Shown: in pieces, positions 5,976-8,734 of the stretch
How the letters are laid out: each line of letters opens with the position of its first letter
Position numbering within the stretch: position 1 is the stretch's first letter
From: an uncultured Rhizobiaceae group bacterium
GTDB lineage: Bacteria > Pseudomonadota > Alphaproteobacteria > Rhizobiales > Rhizobiaceae
Length of the DNA stretch: 8,734 nt
Assembly: GCA_938030645.1 (NCBI GenBank)
Contig: CALHHQ010000341.1
Location: forward strand, 1 to 8,734
Direction: 5' to 3'
The notes under the pieces: generated by a model
Database searches by the model: none
The model's input: the letters and a program-made list of their open reading frames with translations, nothing else
Told to the model about the DNA's origin: nothing
Translations under genes and position numbers: made by a program

Positions 5976-6425
5976 TTAGTTGGTTTGCTCCTGCAATGTC
6001 ACCAAGCCGATTTTTTTATAACCAGCCTGGTTGAGTGCACCCATAAGGCGCATCACCGTTCCGTAATCTGTGGCTTTGTCGCCGCGCACATATAGGCGTT
6101 CTTCGTAACCGTTCTTAGCAATGGCTTGCAGTTTGGGGATGAGTTCCTCAGCCGAAATTTCAGTTTCCTGCAAAAACACTTGCCCACCTTCGCGCACGGA
6201 AATCGTGATTGGTTGGGTTTCTGAATTCAATTGTTTCGCTGCAGTTTCGGGAAGATCGATTGGTACGCCCACAGTGAGAAGAGGGGCGGCGACCATAAAG
6301 ATGATCAAGAGTACCAGCATCACATCCACGAATGGCGTAACGTTGATTTCACTCATAGGTGCATGGCGTTTGGAACGACGACGTCGTCCGCCTGAAACTC
6401 CACTGCCACCAACTGACATTCCCAT
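5976..6425 (-). CDS. tolR: TolR, ExbD-family proton-channel subunit
   Basis: The protein has 149 residues, near the family norm (E. coli 142). A glycine-rich, arginine-rich cytoplasmic leader (1-28, with RRRR at 14-17) precedes one transmembrane helix at about 31-50. That helix contains the essential proton-path aspartate, Asp34, in NVTPFVDVMLVLLIIF. The periplasmic domain (about 52-149) shows the VPIDLPE entry, a LYVRGDKATDYGTVM segment and a C-terminal GLVT strand typical of ExbD/TolR. With TolQ it converts the proton motive force into movement of TolA. AGGA sits 8 bases before the ATG at 6425, favouring it over the in-frame ATG at 6419. The gene follows tolQ by 39 bases and abuts tolA. Confidence 0.96.
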   Translation of the reverse strand: MGMSVGGSGVSGGRRRRSKRHAPMSEINVTPFVDVMLVLLIIFMVAAPLLTVGVPIDLPETAAKQLNSETQPITISVREGGQVFLQETEISAEELIPKLQAIAKNGYEERLYVRGDKATDYGTVMRLMGALNQAGYKKIGLVTLQEQTN

Positions 6426-6464
6426 AGGATTTATCCTGAACTAGAGACCAATTAAGAAAAGCGG

Positions 6465-7256
6465 TTAGCCCGCATTCTTCTCATCAATTTGACGCGAAAG
6501 TATGGCCGAGAATTCATCGGCAAAACCTTCCAATTGTGTGCTGATTTTGCCAGCGTCTGCTGCAAGCTTGTTATAAGCGATAACCGCTGGGATAGCGGCA
6601 AGCAGACCAAGCGCAGTCGCGAGCAAAGCTTCTGCAATGCCGGGTGCAACCACGGCAAGGTTCGTAGATTTGGAACCGGCGATTGCCTGAAATGATGTCA
6701 TGATGCCCACAACTGTTCCAAACAGGCCAACAAATGGTGCTGCGGACCCAAGGGTCGCGAGGAACAAAAGACGGCGTTCCAATTTTTCCATTTCGCGGGC
6801 CATTGAAACATCGAGCACTTTATCAATGCGTGTTTGTAGGCCAATGGGCGAACGGGCATTGCGTTCAAATGAACGTTTCCATTCCCCCATTGCAGATACG
6901 AACAACGCGGCCATGCCGGTGTTCGGGCGATCTTGCAATGTGCGATACAATTCTTCGAGGCTTTGACCCGACCAGAACACTTGTTCAAATTGTTTGATCT
7001 GGCGTTTCGTGCGCCCAAACATCAAGCTCTTATCGACAATAATTGCCCAGCACCAAACGGAAGCTACGATCAAACCGATCATGACAAGCTTCACAACCAA
7101 GCCAGCTTCCAAGAAGAGACTGATGAGCGAAGTGTCGACAGTTGGGGCAGCCAAACCTTCTCGCGATACCTCTTGGGCCGAGGCCATTGGCGCGATCAAC
7201 GCGAAGGTTGCAGCGGTTGCAAGCGTGGCAATGAAATTTTTGAAATTGACGTACAT
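6465..7256 (-). CDS. tolQ: TolQ, ExbB/MotA-family proton-channel subunit with an N-terminal signal-like extension
   Basis: The protein has 263 residues against 230 in E. coli; the excess is N-terminal. Residues 1-27 read as a cleavable signal peptide: basic/aromatic start, hydrophobic core, then A25-S26-A27 before QE. Three membrane helices follow at about 51-74, 164-188 and 201-226. GLFGTVVGIM contains Thr181 and EALLATALGL contains Thr214. Both are offset by 36 from E. coli Thr145 and Thr178, the channel-lining residues, so the core is intact. The large loop at about 76-162 is cytoplasmic. The ATG at 7256 has only a short AGG nearby. ATG 7187 (Met24) would remove most of the extension but has no binding site at all. 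TolQ forms the motor with TolR and drives TolA. A 186-base gap separates it from ybgC. Confidence 0.94.
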   Translation of the reverse strand: MYVNFKNFIATLATAATFALIAPMASAQEVSREGLAAPTVDTSLISLFLEAGLVVKLVMIGLIVASVWCWAIIVDKSLMFGRTKRQIKQFEQVFWSGQSLEELYRTLQDRPNTGMAALFVSAMGEWKRSFERNARSPIGLQTRIDKVLDVSMAREMEKLERRLLFLATLGSAAPFVGLFGTVVGIMTSFQAIAGSKSTNLAVVAPGIAEALLATALGLLAAIPAVIAYNKLAADAGKISTQLEGFADEFSAILSRQIDEKNAG

Positions 7257-7292
7257 AAACCTGTTCCGGTCAAATAAAGTGGCGGATCAAAT

Positions 7293-7308
7293 GAAAACCT
7301 GAAAACCT
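7293..7308. repeat. Tandem 8-base repeat upstream of tolQ
   Basis: GAAAACCT occurs twice in direct tandem (7293-7300 and 7301-7308). The core AAACCTG recurs at 7257-7263, where on the minus strand it forms the AGG of the presumed tolQ ribosome binding site. Three copies in about 53 bases may be chance or a small regulatory cluster. Confidence 0.25.
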
Positions 7309-7398
7309 GCATCTTGGTTTACGGGTAAATGGGGTGAAACAATGACCTGCTTGTGGCACTTGTAGGGCCATTACGGATTGCGCCAATGTGACTGATTT

Positions 7399-7417
7399 AT
7401 GGTTAATGAAGCGTTAG
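7399..7417 (-). promoter_or_regulatory. Candidate CtrA binding site upstream of tolQ
   Basis: On the minus strand the sequence reads CTAA-CGCTTCA-TTAACCAT. The alphaproteobacterial cell-cycle regulator CtrA recognises TTAA-N7-TTAA, and the TTAACCAT half-site is also known. Here the downstream half is a perfect TTAACCAT, the spacing is exactly 7, and the other half differs by one base. The site is 142 bases upstream of the tolQ start, in the only sizeable gap of the block. CtrA control of Tol-Pal would fit its role in division, but binding is inferred from the motif alone. Confidence 0.45.
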
Positions 7418-7442
7418 GATATATGGCGAAACTGACGTTTGG

Positions 7443-7877
7443 TTATGCCACACCTAGTTTTTCCAAAAGCTTGGAGGGGAAACGTCGTGGTTTGCCTTCA
7501 GGGTTCATCAAAACAACAGTTACAACCGCTTGCAGCAGCAGATCATTCTCACGCCAAATGCGCTGATTGAATGTGAGGCGAAGGCCTTTTAGAACCCCGC
7601 GTTCAGTTTCGACTTTTAACACGTCATCGATTTTTGCCGCCGCTTTGTAATCGATTTCAATGCGATGAACAGCGAAGGCCAGACTTTCCCCGTAAGCGCC
7701 ATGTGCCATTTCGGAATGGTGCACACCCAACATACGCACATAATCCGAACGTCCATGCTCCATGAAATCGAGATAGCGAGAGTGATAGACCACGCCAGAA
7801 AAATCCGTGTGCTCGAAATACACGCGTTCGGTGCGGGTGTGAGAGCTTTCGTGCAGCGTTCCGGTGTCGATGGTCAT
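7443..7877 (-). CDS. ybgC: YbgC-type acyl-CoA thioesterase (hotdog fold)
   Basis: The protein has 144 residues, close to the family's usual 130-150. It is a single 4-hydroxybenzoyl-CoA thioesterase-like hotdog domain. The active-site signature is RVYFEHTDFSGVVYHSRYLDFME (residues 18-40), where Asp25 corresponds to the catalytic Asp18 of E. coli YbgC, followed by a helix with EHGRSDYVRML. Members hydrolyse acyl-CoA thioesters in the cytosol and have been linked to phospholipid metabolism. The gene is nearly always next to tolQ, although it is not part of the Tol-Pal machine itself. Its ATG overlaps the ruvB stop as ATGA, so translation is probably coupled to ruvB. The 186-base gap to tolQ suggests that tolQRAB can also be expressed separately. 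Confidence 0.94.
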   Translation of the reverse strand: MTIDTGTLHESSHTRTERVYFEHTDFSGVVYHSRYLDFMEHGRSDYVRMLGVHHSEMAHGAYGESLAFAVHRIEIDYKAAAKIDDVLKVETERGVLKGLRLTFNQRIWRENDLLLQAVVTVVLMNPEGKPRRFPSKLLEKLGVA

Positions 7878-8734
7878 TCAGGTTTGTCCTCAAACAATCC
7901 TGCTTGTCGTGTTTCCAGCCCACCGGGCACGGCAAGCCCCATATGTTCAAACGCGCGGGGCGTGAGGATGCGCCCTCTTGGGGTGCGTTGCAGAAAGCCC
8001 TGTTGAATGAGATAGGGCTCAATGATGTCTTCAATGGCATCGCGAGGTTCCGACAATGATGCCGCGATGGTTTCAATGCCCACTGGCCCGCCACCAAAAC
8101 TTTCGCCAATCACATTGAGATAACGACGGTCGAGTTCGTCAAGGCCGATTTTATCGACTTCCAACTGGCTGAGCGCTTTGTCGGCAATATCGCGGGTGAT
8201 ACGGTCGCTGCCAGCAACAATGGCAAAATCGCGCACGCGGCGCAGAAGACGACCAGCAATACGCGGTGTGCCACGGGCGCGGCGAGCGATTTCAAGCGAG
8301 CCATCAGGCTCAATGCCAATGCCCATAATGCGCGCACCACGGGTGACGATGCTTTCCAGTTCCGGCACGGTGTAGAACTGTAATCGGATGGGAATGCCGA
8401 AACGATCGCGCAACGGTGTGGTGAGCAGGCCAAGACGTGTGGTGGCGGCAACAAGTGTGAACTTCGCTAGATCGATTTTCACCGATCGCGCGGCTGGGCC
8501 TTCGCCGATAATCAGATCCAGTTGAAAATCTTCCATGGCGGGATAGAGAATTTCTTCCACCGCAGGATTGAGGCGGTGGATTTCATCAATGAACAAAACA
8601 TCGCGGTCTTCAAGATTGGTCAACAGTGCGGCGAGGTCTCCGGCTTTCGCAATGACGGGGCCAGATGTGGAGCGGAAATTAACGCCGAGTTCTTTCGACA
8701 TAATTTGCGCAAGGGTTGTCTTGCCGAGACCGGG
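7874..8734 (-). CDS. ruvB: RuvB, Holliday junction branch-migration ATPase (5' end missing)
   Basis: This is a hexameric AAA+ motor that, with RuvA, drives branch migration before RuvC cleavage. The window holds the last 286 codons. The first visible residues are PGLGKTTLA, the end of the Walker A P-loop, so roughly 60 N-terminal residues lie beyond the right edge. Walker B is VLFIDEIHRL (plus strand about 8566-8595). Sensor 1 is AATTRLG, followed by the arginine-finger segment PLRDRFGI and the sensor 2 stretch GTPRIAGRLLRRVRD. The C-terminal winged-helix domain shows GLDELDRRYL, GGGPVGIETIA and GFLQRTPRGR. The ORF shows no internal stop or frameshift. The first Met in the window (8701) is internal and is not the start. 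The stop overlaps ybgC by 4 bases. ruvA and ruvC would be expected further upstream. Confidence 0.97.
   Translation of the reverse strand, partial: PGLGKTTLAQIMSKELGVNFRSTSGPVIAKAGDLAALLTNLEDRDVLFIDEIHRLNPAVEEILYPAMEDFQLDLIIGEGPAARSVKIDLAKFTLVAATTRLGLLTTPLRDRFGIPIRLQFYTVPELESIVTRGARIMGIGIEPDGSLEIARRARGTPRIAGRLLRRVRDFAIVAGSDRITRDIADKALSQLEVDKIGLDELDRRYLNVIGESFGGGPVGIETIAASLSEPRDAIEDIIEPYLIQQGFLQRTPRGRILTPRAFEHMGLAVPGGLETRQAGLFEDKPE

Larger units (their letters stand above)
7257..7442 (-). promoter_or_regulatory. ybgC-tolQ intergenic region, probable promoter of tolQRAB
   Basis: This 186-base gap is the largest within the leftward block and is the natural site for an internal promoter driving tolQRAB independently of ruvB-ybgC. 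It contains a CtrA-like motif at 7399-7417 and a short tandem repeat at 7293-7308, listed separately. A TTGGCG (minus strand, 7386-7381) could be a -35 box, but the -10 candidates downstream (ACAAGT, CTACAA) are unconvincing. No small gene with a credible start is seen. Confidence 0.45.

Noticed and set aside
5031..5979. Several long Phe-, Cys- and Arg-rich plus-strand frames antisense to tolA
   Set aside because: They arise because Lys, Pro and Glu codons of the TolA linker read as Phe, Gly/Arg and Leu/Phe codons on the other strand. They have no motifs or plausible starts.
6425..6438. AGGAT-AA-ATCCT symmetry before tolR
   Set aside because: The 2-base centre is too small for an RNA loop and the left arm is simply the tolR ribosome binding site.

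Overview
The window looks like ordinary chromosomal core sequence from an alphaproteobacterium. A marine or lower-GC member of the Hyphomicrobiales (Rhizobiales) is the best guess. The reasons are the order ruvB-ybgC-tolQ-tolR-tolA-tolB, the TolQ, TolR, YbgC and RluD sequence styles, and base composition near half GC by eye. The genus assignment is inference. I see no tRNA, rRNA, CRISPR array, insertion sequence, phage gene or defence system.

Layout, left to right. Positions 1-20 hold what is probably the first few codons of a leftward gene cut by the window edge. Positions 21-336 are non-coding and contain several palindromes and the ribosome binding site of the next gene. A rightward M20-family amidohydrolase follows (337-1506). 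It converges, with 6 bases between stop codons, on two leftward genes: a J-domain-like protein (1513-2007) and a small single-pass membrane protein (2086-2418). The membrane-protein gene is divergent from and nearly abuts rluD (2443-3513), a 23S rRNA pseudouridine synthase. rluD converges on tolB with 7 bases between stops.

From about 3521 to the right edge everything reads leftward as one block: ruvB (cut at its Walker A motif), ybgC, tolQ, tolR, tolA, tolB. RuvB drives Holliday-junction branch migration. YbgC is a hotdog-fold thioesterase habitually encoded beside tolQ. TolQ and TolR form the proton-motive-force motor of the Tol-Pal envelope machine, TolA is the inner-membrane to periplasm force transmitter, and TolB is the periplasmic propeller that shuttles to the lipoprotein Pal. 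Genes are tightly packed: ruvB/ybgC overlap as ATGA and tolR/tolA abut as TAAATG. The exception is a 186-base gap upstream of tolQ that carries a good match to a CtrA site, and an 85-base gap upstream of tolB.

Points worth a second look are: pal, normally next after tolB, is absent at its usual place; the J-domain protein has HAD instead of HPD; a 15-bp inverted repeat covers the ribosome binding region of that gene; TolQ carries an apparent cleavable signal peptide; and the CtrA-like site lies in the tolQ promoter region. I found no convincing evidence for a wholly undescribed system.
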